Source: Cercospora beticola
Taxonomy: Eukaryota > Ascomycota > Dothideomycetes > Mycosphaerellales > Mycosphaerellaceae
Direction of reading: 5' to 3'
NCBI RefSeq assembly: GCF_033473495.1
Contig: NC_088935.1
Location: forward strand, 1,488,001-1,552,000
DNA length: 64,000 nt
Part shown: positions 50,601-61,346 of the stretch, piece after piece
Position numbering within the stretch: position 1 is the first letter of the stretch
How the letters are laid out: the number at the start of each line of letters is the position of its first letter
Program-made: the position numbers and the translations under genes
The notes under the pieces: generated by a model
What the model saw: the letters and a program-made list of their open reading frames with translations, nothing else
Databases searched by the model: none
Told to the model about the DNA's origin: nothing

Positions 50601-51788
50601 ATGGCGACGCCGTGCACGATTGTGTGTGTTGGCATGGCTGGCTCCGGCAAGACGACCTTCATGCAGCGCATCAACGCGCATTTGCACGCGCAGTGCCAGA
50701 CGCAGAAACAGCAGCAGCCGCCATACGTTGTCAACCTCGATCCAGCAGTACGCAGTGTGCCATTCGACTCGAACATTGATATTCGCGACTCTGTCAACTA
50801 CAAGGAGGTCATGAAGCAGTACAATTTGGGTCCGAACGGCGGCATCCTGACCAGCCTGAACCTCTTCACCACAAAGATCGATCAAGTCATGGCCATCCTC
50901 GAAAAGCGCTGCCTACCGCCTGCTGCTGCCTCTGCTGCCTCTACCTCGCTCTCACTACCTAGCCACATCATCGTCGATACGCCGGGCCAGATCGAAGTCT
51001 TCGTTTGGTCCGCCTCGGGCAACATCCTCCTCTCTTCGCTAGCCTCGAGCTTCCCTACAGTCATCGCATACATCATCGATACCCCGCGCAGCACGGAGAA
51101 CACCAGCACATTCATGTCCAACATGCTGTATGCCATCAGCATTCTGTACAAGACGAAATTACCCATGGTGCTCGTGTTCAACAAGACTGATGTCAAGTCC
51201 GAGGAAGGCGCCGTGGAGTGGATGAGGGACTTTGAGTCTTTCCAGGCTGCAGTGCAGCGCGAGGAGGAGGATCAACGTGAAGGAGGTGGCTACATGGGAC
51301 CTTTGCTGAACAGTATGAGTTTGGTGCTGGAGGAGTTCTATAATCACCTCTCCGTGGTCGGCGTATCAGCCATGAGCGGTGATGGCATAGATGACTTCTT
51401 TGAGGCTGTTGAGACCAAGCGACAGGAATTTGAGAAAGACTACAAACCTGAGTTGGCTCGGCGACGGCAGGAAGCCGAGGAGCAAAAGGCTCAGATCCGA
51501 GACAAGGAAGTTAGCCGCATGATGAAAGACATGAGTGTATCTTCGAAGGCAAAAGGCACCGGAAAATATGCCAAGAAAGACGAGCCAGAAACAGTCAGTG
51601 ATCTGGAGGACATGGAGGAGGATGAAGAAGACGACGAAGATTCCGACGCTCGGGACGATGAACAAGAAGACGTCGACAAAGCTTTCGAAGAGAGCTTCAA
51701 GGCTCGATACGAAGCAGCTCTCCGAGACCAAGGCCCGGATGCAGCAACAAAATCTGCTGCAGACTACATTCGATCAAGTCAGCGTTGA
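50601..51788 (+). CDS. gpn1: GPN-loop GTPase 1 (Npa3/XAB1)
   Basis: A single exon of 395 residues. The Walker A/G1 motif GMAGSGKTT is at residues 11-19. YVVNLDPAV precedes the family-defining Gly-Pro-Asn loop (LGPNGGI, GPN at 77-79). [17 protein letters not shown] is the G3 region, and VFNKTDV the G4 motif. The C-terminal third is helical ([33 protein letters not shown]) and ends in a very acidic tail ([41 protein letters not shown]). GPN1/Npa3 is needed for assembly and nuclear import of RNA polymerase II. All expected GTPase motifs are intact. Start at 50601 ([10 protein letters not shown]). Confidence 0.96.
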   Translation: MATPCTIVCVGMAGSGKTTFMQRINAHLHAQCQTQKQQQPPYVVNLDPAVRSVPFDSNIDIRDSVNYKEVMKQYNLGPNGGILTSLNLFTTKIDQVMAILEKRCLPPAAASAASTSLSLPSHIIVDTPGQIEVFVWSASGNILLSSLASSFPTVIAYIIDTPRSTENTSTFMSNMLYAISILYKTKLPMVLVFNKTDVKSEEGAVEWMRDFESFQAAVQREEEDQREGGGYMGPLLNSMSLVLEEFYNHLSVVGVSAMSGDGIDDFFEAVETKRQEFEKDYKPELARRRQEAEEQKAQIRDKEVSRMMKDMSVSSKAKGTGKYAKKDEPETVSDLEDMEEDEEDDEDSDARDDEQEDVDKAFEESFKARYEAALRDQGPDAATKSAADYIRSSQR

Positions 51789-54170
51789 AACGCTAGTGAC
51801 AATGCATCGCGAGTGCAACCAGGTGGCTGATGCTCTGCCAACTGCTGAGGTGCTATCCTCACCTATAAGTACTATCACATCAGTAACTTTTGGCGATGTT
51901 GCAAGTGTTGCAACGTGATATAGGGCACTCGGCGTTGGCGGAACTACGACTCGGGCATGGAGCTTTGAATTCAGCAACGCTGCATTCGCCAAAGTCAACT
52001 CGCTGGACGCCTCCCCGAAGGGACCCTTGTCCTGGCGACAACCACGAATACTGCCGTGTGATCACGCTCGAGGAGCTATGGCCATTGATCAAGCTCATGG
52101 GTAACAGCTTTTCCACAAGACAAGCTCGGAGAGCTCGCGTGCTCCTGCTTGATATCGTCTCTCTGCTATCGCTGGGCCCAGGATGCCTGCGACACAACGA
52201 GCAAGACTTATGTATCAGCTTCCAGCGCTCTGAAGCTGTGCTGGTTGCACAAACTTGGCCAAAGCACGACCTCTACTATACTCGAGACACCCTGCCACTT
52301 GTTGTCCTGCGAATCATGGTAGCTGTCTTTCCCATCACCGTGATCTCCATCGCTGTGGTAGGAGCACATGAATCGCTCCCTAATCAAAGCAGAAAAAACA
52401 GGTCTATGCACATCCAGCGAAATCGATAAATTTGTACACAGCAGAACCATCGATGACCGGCATGTTCGCGATTAAAGATGCAAGCGGCCGATAGGCAGAT
52501 AGGGATTGGTCTTCAACGTTTCTGCACGGTTCGTGCGAGCCACGTTCGTTTGCAACTGCCTCCGCTTCGCTCCCCGTGCCAACGGTCGAGGCAAAGCCTT
52601 GAAGAAAAAGATAGAATGGAACCTCAAAAGCCACCCGAGCAAAAGAAGGGGGACCAACCGAATCAACGTTTTTTTCCACGACTCGTTCATCACCCCAATT
52701 GACTTTTTTTATGCTTGTGAGCTTGTTGCTACGTTGTCAACGAAACAACCTGGCGGGTTTTATCTCAGTCCTTGCATGTTGGCATTGTGGCTCAATCACA
52801 TTTTAATGTCAGGGAATTATCACCAGGTTGGAAATAATGCACATGCACGACTGTCTATATGCTCCACGATGCTACCTTTCTTCTAATAATTAAACTTCTA
52901 CAACCCTAAGAGTCGCCGTTGTATTGGACATGACATATGCGCAAAAGCACAGACGGGGGAAAGAGTTACGGGTTCCTGCATTGTGCGACACAAAAGCCAA
53001 CGACTCTTTGTTCGTGCGCACGCACAGAGACTCTCTCTCTTTGCACTCCGCTCCCTCTGTCGGTCTGTTCCCCTCCAACGCTCCCCGGAACCAAAGAAAT
53101 CGAACCCTTGTACATACATCATGCACGCGATCTTTCGATCTAGTGCCGATCTTCGCTTCGGGTTCGCTGTGGCTTAAGATTTGTTCGTCGTTGGTTTTGG
53201 TCTGTCGCGCACACACTGCACGGTGTTGGTGTGTCTTATGCTAATCTGTCCTCTTCTTCGTTCGATGTGAATCAAATGACTCTCCTTACTTGTCGGTTTT
53301 CTCTGTTACGGTTTCGAAGTCTTCGAGATTACTTGTTCTACTCTGTACGGACGATCGATAGCCCATCACAATGTCAATTCTAGATCGCATCGCGATGCAT
53401 ACTATCTGGTAAGGCAGTGACGAAATGTGTTGCAATGTGAACGTGTGTAGTAGGGCCTAGACAGAAGAGCTATGTGATGAGGCGTAAGTTGTATTGCGGT
53501 CGCACCTATCACACTGGGAATGAAACTCGAAGCTTACAGAGGTATAATAATTTTTGTTAAGGTCGTGGTTGGATAGCTTGGTCCAGGGTTCATTGCAGGA
53601 CATATGCAGGTAGCTTCCGAGTAAAGAACCCTGGAAATAGCTCACATCAAAAATCTGACTTCACGACTCCTCTACATGTGGATGTGGAGGTGGAGGTGGT
53701 GATGGTGGAGGTGGCTGATGGACATAACAGAAATTGGGAAACAGTGGAGCAGAGTATCGAGAGGACAATGTGAATTGTCATTTTTGACGTGGCGGTAGTA
53801 ACTAGAAGAGGAAGTCCAGCAACCTCGATGAAGCTACAAAATTTCCACCACAAATCATGCCTCGTCATTAGACTCAGTGTATCTCATCTGCTCGTGGCGA
53901 TTGTACTTCTGGCCTCGAAGTCTCTCTCGCTTTTGCGCGTGTGCATTGCATCTTCATATTCGTAACAGAACAGAATTAGTCTCACAGGTCATGTGTAAGA
54001 CACTTCGGCTATCCTCCCAGCCATCGACGGCCTGCGCGTCCGTGTACCAGGACAGTCCCTGTATTTTGAAGCTGCCCGCTTGAAGTCAAAGACTCCTACC
54101 AAACCAAACCTGTGGGTATATCGCTTGAAAAACAATCCAGTGTACTCGAAAAACTAAAGCGAAGTCCGAC
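51789..54170. other. Gene-poor region between GPN1 and C2H2 factor
   Basis: About 2.4 kb between two convergent genes. It contains pyrimidine-rich plus-strand runs (around 53030-53090), poly-T and poly-A tracts (52400-52720, 52885-52910) and a GGT/GGA-type purine-rich low-complexity stretch at about 53675-53715. The longest open frame (51890-52429, plus) has no domain-like content. Long 3' UTRs or a non-coding transcript are possible. Confidence 0.45.
53675..53715. repeat. GGA/GGT low-complexity microsatellite
   Basis: An imperfect trinucleotide-like run of TGG, AGG and TGA units, about 40 bp, on the plus strand. It lies outside any called gene, about 450 bp beyond the stop codon of the C2H2 factor, perhaps in its 3' UTR. 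Confidence 0.55.
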
Positions 54171-55487
54171 TTAAGAGGAACTCTCATCAGGCGTTTCTTG
54201 AGAGGGGCTGCGCGATTGCTGCGTCTTCTCTGTCATACGTCGGTGTTCGCTGGCTGCCAAGGCCAAGCTGTTGAGCCCGTTGCTGAGACCCGGACTCGGG
54301 TAACTGTAATGCAGTGTCTCGGGATCGATCATGGGTGCGATTGGTGGTACATATTCGAGAGACGAGGCGAGGCTGGCGCGATGGAGTGGGGGCCGAGTAG
54401 TCAGGTCCGGCATGGCCATGGGCAGACTAGGCACTGGCCCGCTGTCCATGGTGTTGAGGAAGTACGGCCCTGAGCCCGGAAGCATCATCTGATCGATGGG
54501 CATTGGTGGCGGGATTTGTTGAGCTTGCTCGATGGCTTGCACTGCTTGTGCCTGTGCAGCTTGGGCTTGGGCCTGGGCTTGCTGCTCGGCGAGTTGCTGC
54601 TCTACGGCAGCCTCGAGTGCAGGCTCGGACTTCACGGCGGTCTTCTTTGCGGGCGTCTTGCTGGGCTTCTTGACTTTGGAGTCGTCAGTGCTCGTGCGAG
54701 AGGCACCTCGACCGTTCTGGTGCGTTCTTCGATGCTGCTCCATGTTGTCCTTGCGCGTGAACGCCTTGTTACATTCCGGGCAGAACGCGTCCTTCTTGCC
54801 GGTGTGCTTCTTCGCGTGTCGCGCTGCGTGGCCCGAGGTGGTGAAGAAGTCGTTGCATCCCACCTGCTTCGCCATCGGGCAGGGATACTGGTTCTTCTTC
54901 GGCGGCTTCTGATTCGACTGCGCAGACGCGGTGCTCAGGCGTGAGGGTTCCGAGGCAGGCGAGTTGGATGCGCGGAAGGCCTGGGCGTTCTGCTGCTGCG
55001 GCTGAGGAGGCAGGGCTTGTAGCGGCGGTTGCTGCTGCTGTGGAGCCATTTGGGGTGGCATTGGGTAGGCCTGCGGCATGGACCCGGTCGCGTCGGGAAT
55101 TGGCGGATACATGGAGGCATTCTGGTGATCGTCCATCTTGGCGTGTGAGTGGTTGTGCAGGTAGTAGCGTTGGTGGTGCTGGGATTGATGGCTCGCGTGC
55201 GGGTGGTGCTTCGCCAGGTGCTGGGCCTGGTCAAAGCTATTGTAAGCCGGGGTGAGCGGTGACGGAGTTGAGAAGGCGCGGGAGTCGCTTGACGAGCTGC
55301 GCGACAACTGTGGGGTTTGCGGCGAGAGACTCGGTGTTGAGTCGCAACTCGACGAAGCCCGCGAGTGGAGGTTGAGCGGCGGCAGCTGGATCTTGGCGTT
55401 GGCGTGTGGATGATGGTTCGACGAACTGTCGTCACTACTGTCGTTGAGTAGTGATGTGATAGACATGCAATTTCTACCGTCCATCAT
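54171..55487 (-). CDS. C2H2 zinc-finger transcription factor, Gln/His-rich
   Basis: 438 residues from the ATG at 55487 (MMDGRNCMSITSLLN). The frame remains open upstream to 55697, but MSITSLLND-type starts are usual for fungal regulators, so this start is preferred. The N-terminal ~195 residues are Ser/Pro/His/Gln-rich, including poly-Gln (APQQQQPPLQALPPQPQQQ). Two C2H2 fingers lie at about 201-257: a first, non-standard one (YPCPMAKQVGCNDFFTTSGHAARHAKKH, seven residues between the cysteines) and a classical second one (FCPECNKAFTRKDNMEQHRRTH). A basic Lys/Pro stretch (KVKKPSKTPAKK) and an Ala/Gln repeat (QQLAEQQAQAQAQAAQAQ) follow. The finger pair recalls fungal developmental regulators, but I cannot name the orthologue. 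About 4.5 kb of gene-free DNA lies upstream. Confidence 0.85.
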   Translation of the reverse strand: MMDGRNCMSITSLLNDSSDDSSSNHHPHANAKIQLPPLNLHSRASSSCDSTPSLSPQTPQLSRSSSSDSRAFSTPSPLTPAYNSFDQAQHLAKHHPHASHQSQHHQRYYLHNHSHAKMDDHQNASMYPPIPDATGSMPQAYPMPPQMAPQQQQPPLQALPPQPQQQNAQAFRASNSPASEPSRLSTASAQSNQKPPKKNQYPCPMAKQVGCNDFFTTSGHAARHAKKHTGKKDAFCPECNKAFTRKDNMEQHRRTHQNGRGASRTSTDDSKVKKPSKTPAKKTAVKSEPALEAAVEQQLAEQQAQAQAQAAQAQAVQAIEQAQQIPPPMPIDQMMLPGSGPYFLNTMDSGPVPSLPMAMPDLTTRPPLHRASLASSLEYVPPIAPMIDPETLHYSYPSPGLSNGLNSLALAASEHRRMTEKTQQSRSPSQETPDESSS

Positions 55488-58400
55488 GTGTGAGCCAGCG
55501 TCCAGAGTGAGGTGGGGTGGATGAGCAGGAGGGTTTAGAGTGCCGCGGACAGCACTGTGTTGTGGGCAGCTACGAGTGAGCACGCGTGTTGCAGATGAGG
55601 CCTTGGCGAAGCGCTCCAGGTGGTTGCTGTGATTGTCGTCGTGGGAGTATTGACGGGACTGAGCTGTACTGTACTGGCAGCGAGGTGGAGCAGGCACAGT
55701 AGAGGTGTTGGTGCGGTGGTGGTATGGGCAGCAGCGGCAGCAAGGTCGGTCTCTGGATGTCTGGGTGTGGTGCGAGAGCAGGATGGAGGACCCTCGAGGG
55801 CAGGCAGACTATTTGGAGTACAACAGTACAGTAATGCAGGCAGTGGGAGCGGGACCAAGGTTAGAGACCGGCAGCAGACGAGAGAGTGTAATTGTTCATC
55901 ATCCCAGACTGCGCCGAGGGAGCATGGGAGATGTTTGGAGAGAGGGTCAGCGCAACAGCAGGACCCTGGATGTGAGGGTGCCTTTTAGCAGCGCAGAAGT
56001 TATGCGCGTCGGTGGTGGTGAGCTGCGCGAGCGAGACGAAAAGAGTGGGTAACGGGCACAGTTCCATGTTCACACATCCTGCATCCTGCACGTCTAACCT
56101 TAACTACCTAGCTTGAGCCTTGCCGACCCTGCCAGACCTACGCGATCGCCGATTGCACCTGTGGCTCGTGAACTCTACTGCCACAGCGAGGCTGTTGCGA
56201 CTTCACGCGGTGCGATATTCCAGCAGCAACACGTTCAGCATTGCACTCGCTGCAGCACCTCGCATACCCCGTCCTGTGCCGTGAAGATATGACGTCCCGC
56301 TGCAATGCTCCGGCGTCGAAAAATCAGAGACACCGCCCCAGTTGGCACCCACCCGGGCGTCTAGTGTGCTCCCATGCTCACGATCGAGATCGGGCGCGAC
56401 GTGCAAAGTGTCGATGTCACTGCCAGCACGGCGCGCCAAGGCACTGACTGGTGGCTTGCGACGATCCTGTGACCGCCGTTCGTATGCTGTCGCTATTGAA
56501 ACGGCTTGCCCGAGAATAATAGGCGCTCTCTCTCGATACCGACCTGGCCGCCGCTAGGAAGTCTTGGGCATTGCGATTGGCAACTACCGCAAGTCATGAT
56601 GCAGGTGGCCGCGCAAGGAGGAGGAAAACAGCCGCCGTGCTGCCACAACGAGGTCGTCGTGGTGGGCGCGTCGCGTGGCTAGTGAGCAGCGCGGCTCCCA
56701 TATCAATATAGCAGTCGAGGATGGCCGTGTGCGGACTGCGACGCTTGCGACACGTCTGCTGTCGCCGACCGACACGCCTGTCACAGCGGGCACATCCTGT
56801 CGACACCGTGTCGGTGGCTTGCCCCCAAGCAAGGCGGACGACTCGCTGCCCACGTCGGCATTGCTCGCGCGCGTCGCCTGCGCTGCACCCGGCAAGGCCA
56901 TCCGCCAGCAGCGCGCACTCGAAACGCTGCCGTTGTCGCGATGCCAGAGTTGAGCCACCGACGGCCCTGGTCAGGCACGCGCGCCTCGTCTGCACTGTGG
57001 CAGCCGACCCGCCGGGTTGGCCATGTCCCCGATCGAGCCAAGCGCCGCCTTCTGCAGGTCGCTTGCAGGCGGGCCGTTCGCAAAACGTGCTTCAGCCTTC
57101 GATCAGTCCCTTCATCTTCGATCACCGCGCCGCTTCACACCTGCGCCGTGGTCCGCGGTGCCTGCTCCGCGTATCCCGACGTTGTGCGTCCATCTACGAT
57201 CTGCTCGCCCTCCCGCGGCCTCCCAATTTCATCGTGCCCTGCCCGCTCTGTACGGAACGGAGGTCCGCTCGACAGCCTCTGCCAGGCGCGTGGTAGCCCC
57301 TGCCTGATCAGGAACGCATCCTACAGGGGACACAGACGCGTCTCCACAGCCCACCGCCCGGCCAACTTCTGGCGCGTTCGACCCGACGTCATCGCACGAG
57401 AGCCTCAGATCAGCATGACGAACGCTTGAACGCCCCGGAACCGAAGTCGTGCACCTGCAATCATCACGCACTGCAGAGTTTTTCGCCGGCCGAAACGGGC
57501 AGATTGGACGTCGGCTGCTGCCATCGTGATACCTGTGAGCTCCCTCATGCAAGTCACCAGAGGAGAGTTCGCGGCACGGCTTCGACCCCGCCATTCTCAA
57601 TTGACCTGCAACATGCTGGACAACACGTTCGTTGGCAGCGTGGCAGCAGCAAGCAACTCCCTCTCGCGCCGCCCTCCATCTGAAACGCATGCCATCTCGT
57701 CCGCAACGACCATCTGCGATGCCACGTCTGCCAACGACATCCCGGACCAGCGCAACTGCATATCAGCGGTATGTGCGCTGGTCTGATCAGCCTCCTCGTT
57801 CCGACCGAATAGAGTTGTAGCTATCGGTCCTGCACCTTGGCGACGGGAACCCCTCCGTGTGAATCTTCGATCGCATAGCATGGTGAGGTGCGCTGGGCAA
57901 ATCACACGCCCGGGAGCTGACAATTGCGACCCGCGACTGTTGGGCCCGCGATACAGTAGATTCGCTATCTCGATGGCGCCAGTATGCAATGACTCTGGTA
58001 CTCACTAGTCTTCACAGATGCGATCTCCAGTCTAAATCCAGGCAATACATCTCAAATGCAGCCGCGCTAGGACATGTGGATGTGTTGTTTTGACCTTTCC
58101 CCATCGCAGCGGCATCGGCAAATGTTCACGGACTGATCGAACGGTCAGACCACCTGGGTAACTACACCGAAAGTTCATACCACTTTCTAGTCATGTGCTG
58201 GATCCCGCTCGCCAACTTCATGTGTTCGAAAGAAACGCGCTTGCGGAGCAACTATCTGAAGTACCTGACGACAACAAACAATGCTTGAAAGCACTCGAAA
58301 GCATGGCCAGTCCGCCTGCAGATTTGAGGGACTGTACAGCCGGACACAAGCCCGTGTACCGACGCAGAGGCTCATCAGGGTCGATAAATCTAACATAAGG

Positions 58401-59110
58401 CAGGGACTCTCTTGTTGACGATCTCCTTTGCGTAACGAGTACTTAGCGGTGGCTGAAGCCCACGCTCGCCCGTCATCGGAGCTGCCTCCATTCTGCTCTA
58501 CACATGGGCGACTGTTCCACAGCGTCGACCTGCGCTGCTATTCAGGTTGTCGGCATAATAGGCATGTGTGGCGTCCTGAAGCCTCACGGAATGAGTATCT
58601 ACTCGAGCAAAGATCCTTCGCAAGGCAATGAATCTTGATTGTCGCATTGATCCTCGATAGATATCATGGCGGCAGATTCTTCATGACCGTCCAGCAATGC
58701 CGCATTGAAGACCATGCTAGGGGCAGCGTTGGCATCGGTGCTCCGCACGCATAATGCCGCTTCATCCGGGATGGACATCTTCAACCACAGGAGCTGCTCG
58801 ATATGACATCTCAATTTCGCAGCTGTGCGAGCGCGCGCTCTCTTATCGCCTATTTGCGTCCGCGGAACTAGCTCCTGTCCGATGGGCCATCGTCAGCTCT
58901 CCACATTGTGCGCTGCCGCGCCCTTGCCTCCACGACATCAGCCGAGAGATAAATGGATACCCTCAAGTCCCGTGTAACCAGCGTGTGCGGGTCCTAAAAT
59001 TGCTCTTCACTTTGAATCTCGCGTAAGGAGACGCGTCTGATGTGTCCTGGTGTGCCCTATCACCGACCAAAACCCTACTATGAACCTGAGGCGCGTGGGA
59101 GAAATCCGCC
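55488..59110. other. Long gene-free region upstream of the C2H2 factor
   Basis: About 3.6 kb to the MITE, 4.5 kb to the next gene. The part near 56600-57400 is visibly GC-rich and has overlapping open frames on all strands, the usual by-product of high GC. None has domain-like content, and Arg/Pro/Ser/Cys bias marks them as spurious. It may be a large regulatory region, long 5' leader, or decayed sequence. No RIP-like AT enrichment was seen. Confidence 0.5.
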
Positions 59111-59372
59111 TACAGCCCCAATACTGCAGCCGTGGAACGGGAGTAGGGGTCCGTATTTAACTTCCAAGCACACACCTTTGTAACGCGCCTTCGAGAAGGT
59201 CTCTCCGCTGCCGTTTGATTGGCAGACACGACCTTAGGGAGCACGCAAAGGCTGCCAATTGGTTCGAGATAGAACAAGATAAATCCGCAATTGCCTTGTC
59301 AAGGGGGTAAGCTTGATATCCACTTTAGAAGAGCCCTGTCTCCCGTTCCACGGCTGCAGTATTGGGGCTGTA
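59111..59372. mobile_element. MITE-like element, 31-bp perfect TIRs flanked by TA
   Basis: Seen directly: 59111-59143 and 59340-59372 are perfect reverse complements over 33 bases. The outermost two bases on each side are TA, so the simplest reading is a 258-bp element with 31-bp terminal inverted repeats beginning CAGCCCC, inserted with a TA target duplication. Short size, no coding capacity, and TA target fit a non-autonomous Tc1/mariner-type element. The identical arms suggest recent activity. No other copy was noticed in this window. Confidence 0.75.
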
Positions 59373-60023
59373 TGCGTCCAGATCTCACACAGGCCCCCAG
59401 AGCATGCCTGGCAGCTCTTCCCTTTGAGGTCATCGCCTTGTCTTGTCTAGCACCCAAACACGAAGAGTGCTCTGTGCATGTCCCGCTGCGCCCACGACCT
59501 GAGCCGCCGGAGCAGGCGAGACGAGTGACATGTGTCTACAACAATCCTAGACCCCGCTCAGCTTCCGGCCTTCGGCCAAGCTATAAGGCGTTCGCGGGTG
59601 ACAGCCTGCGTGTATCACATAGCCAGAATGGGATCAACCGCCACGAGCATGGTGCATCAATTTTAGCGGATCATGCACGAGGAACCAATTCTCAAGTATA
59701 CGGAGGCACGCGGCCCTTCGCTTCTAGTCTCTTGCTACGAGCACTGTACAGTACACACGCCATGGAGATCAATTTACCGCCATAGTGAACAACTAGAAAG
59801 GAACAGGTGAGCCTCACGTCGGCCATGGACCACTGACCAGAGACATAGCACAGCAAACAGGATATTCGAACTTGCGACTGGTACACTATGCCATGTTCTG
59901 ATTGTCACCTCATCATGCTTGCAGATGAGACAGGGTGTGGACAAGGATATCTCTACCTGACGCACGCGACTTCAGCTGCACACGACAGGCTCTCTGCTAA
60001 GACCCTACGCCCTTGGTTGTATA
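59373..60023. other. Intergenic region, MITE to GST 3' end
   Basis: About 650 bp. A plus-strand ORF begins inside the MITE (59291-59785), which argues against it being a native gene. A short GGCC-TTC-GGCC mini-dyad lies near 59566-59576. No gene was recognised. Confidence 0.45.
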
Positions 60024-61100
60024 TCAAGGTAGGTGACCACCCGCATTGATTGCGTCTCGAACCTGAGACGTGTTGGGTCTGTTCTCCGCATACCTTTCGT
60101 AACTATCCAGGTACAGCTCATCGGTGCTTGTCGTGTTCTTGATAGGTTCACTTGTTTCGATCGCCTGGACCCAGCTCTGATTGCCGAACGTCAGCGCTCG
60201 TCGCGGACTCCGAATTGCGAATATTATATGCCCGATCGCGGTAAACATACCTCAAATCGACTACCGGGTTCGGGGTCGGGCCAACCACGGTATGGCTTCA
60301 ATACTCTATTCAATCTCACGACCCACGGCGCGAATTGAACATCGACAAAACTCAGTGTGCGGCCCAAGAAGAATGGGCCTTGCTGATCAGCAGCTTCGAC
60401 GAGTTTCGCGATCTGTTCGGTCAATTCCTGGGCGAATTTGACCTGATTCTCCGGTTCTTGAGCTTGGAGATACTTGTAGAATAGCGGGATAATGTGTCTG
60501 TTGATGTGATCGGACCACTGGATCGTTGATATCGCGTCAGTGCTGCCAATGCGTCACTGAGCTCACGAGAGACTCACAAGACGCGAATGTGCGCGAAGTT
60601 TTGGATCCTTTGATAATAGTGCCGGGCCTTGATTTAGATCTTCCAGGTACTCCATCAAGACTGTGCTTTCGTAGCTGCCCCAATTGCCATGTCGGAGCGC
60701 TGGAACGAGACCTCGAGGATTAATATCAAGAAGTAGTTTCGGTTTCCGATAGACGTCAACTTCGACGTATTGATAGTCTAGTTTCTTGAACTCCAAAGAA
60801 ATCCACACTCTATGGACCTGAGCGGAAGCTCGTTCAGCGATGAGGTTCAACAGCATCGATGTGATCGACTCACGAATGGACAGAAGCAACTACCATAACT
60901 GAATAATTCAGATATCAGTCAGCGAATAATACTGTGATGTTGTGGTCATGCCGTCCTTACAGCTTCAATTCCTTTTCAGCGGAATGAGCATTTGCAGTCT
61001 CAAGTGCGTTGCCAGTAGGCTGTTTGTGATATGTCTTCTTCGACGAGTCTCCGCCTTGGTTTGGGTCCAGCTCCCCGTTAGCAGACTTATTAGACGACAT
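60024..61100 (-). CDS. Glutathione S-transferase, omega-like (CPF active site)
   Basis: Five exons join in frame: 60961-61100, 60874-60898, 60578-60817, 60251-60517 and 60024-60176 (introns 60899-60960, 60818-60873, 60518-60577 and 60177-60250), giving 274 residues. After a ~46-residue hydrophilic extension, the thioredoxin-like domain starts with LYGSCFCPFVHRVWISLEFKKLDYQYVEVDVYRKP. The Cys-Pro-Phe at about 53-55 is the omega-class catalytic motif and sits in the 25-nt exon 2. NPRGLVPALRHGNWGSYESTVLMEYLED supplies the glutathione-binding cis-Pro and Glu-Ser. The helical domain has GPFFLGRTLSFVDVQFAPW. Family members act as thiol transferases or dehydroascorbate reductases in redox defence. 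Head-to-head with eIF3h, 246 bp between starts. Confidence 0.92.
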
Positions 61101-61346
61101 GGTTGCAAACGATGAGTTCGAGAACGCAAGCTCTGAACAGAAGCATGTTTATAGTCGTGACTGGCAGATGATGTAGTTAGTATGTCGTCGGCCTTAGCGG
61201 GGGAAGTCGCGTGGGGCTCAGGCCGCGAAGTCTTGGCGGCGGCTCCCGCCAGTGAACCCCAAAATTCAAAGAAATGCCACGACACGGACACGGCCACGAG
61301 TTGAGCAGTCACCACCCCATCGCACCGCTCCGCCGCCACCGCAATC
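61101..61346. promoter_or_regulatory. Divergent promoter region, GST/eIF3h
   Basis: 246 bp between the two start codons. No defined element was recognised. A stress gene and a translation gene share it, so tight co-regulation need not follow. Confidence 0.45.

Noticed and set aside
51890..52429. 179-residue plus-strand ORF downstream of GPN1
   Set aside because: No domain, no good start context, and composition like intergenic DNA; probably 3' UTR or spurious.
56594..57690. Multiple overlapping ORFs of 110-190 residues on both strands
   Set aside because: All frames are open because of high GC; Arg/Pro/Ser/Cys-rich, no domains, no consistent splice structure.
59291..59785. 164-residue plus-strand ORF next to the MITE
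   Set aside because: Begins inside the inserted element at a non-ATG codon and has no protein-like features.
60027..60045. Short match to the 3' part of fungal 5S rRNA (GGTAGGTGACCACC-like)
   Set aside because: Only about 14 bases agree, they fall within the last exon of the GST gene, and the rest of a 5S gene is missing.
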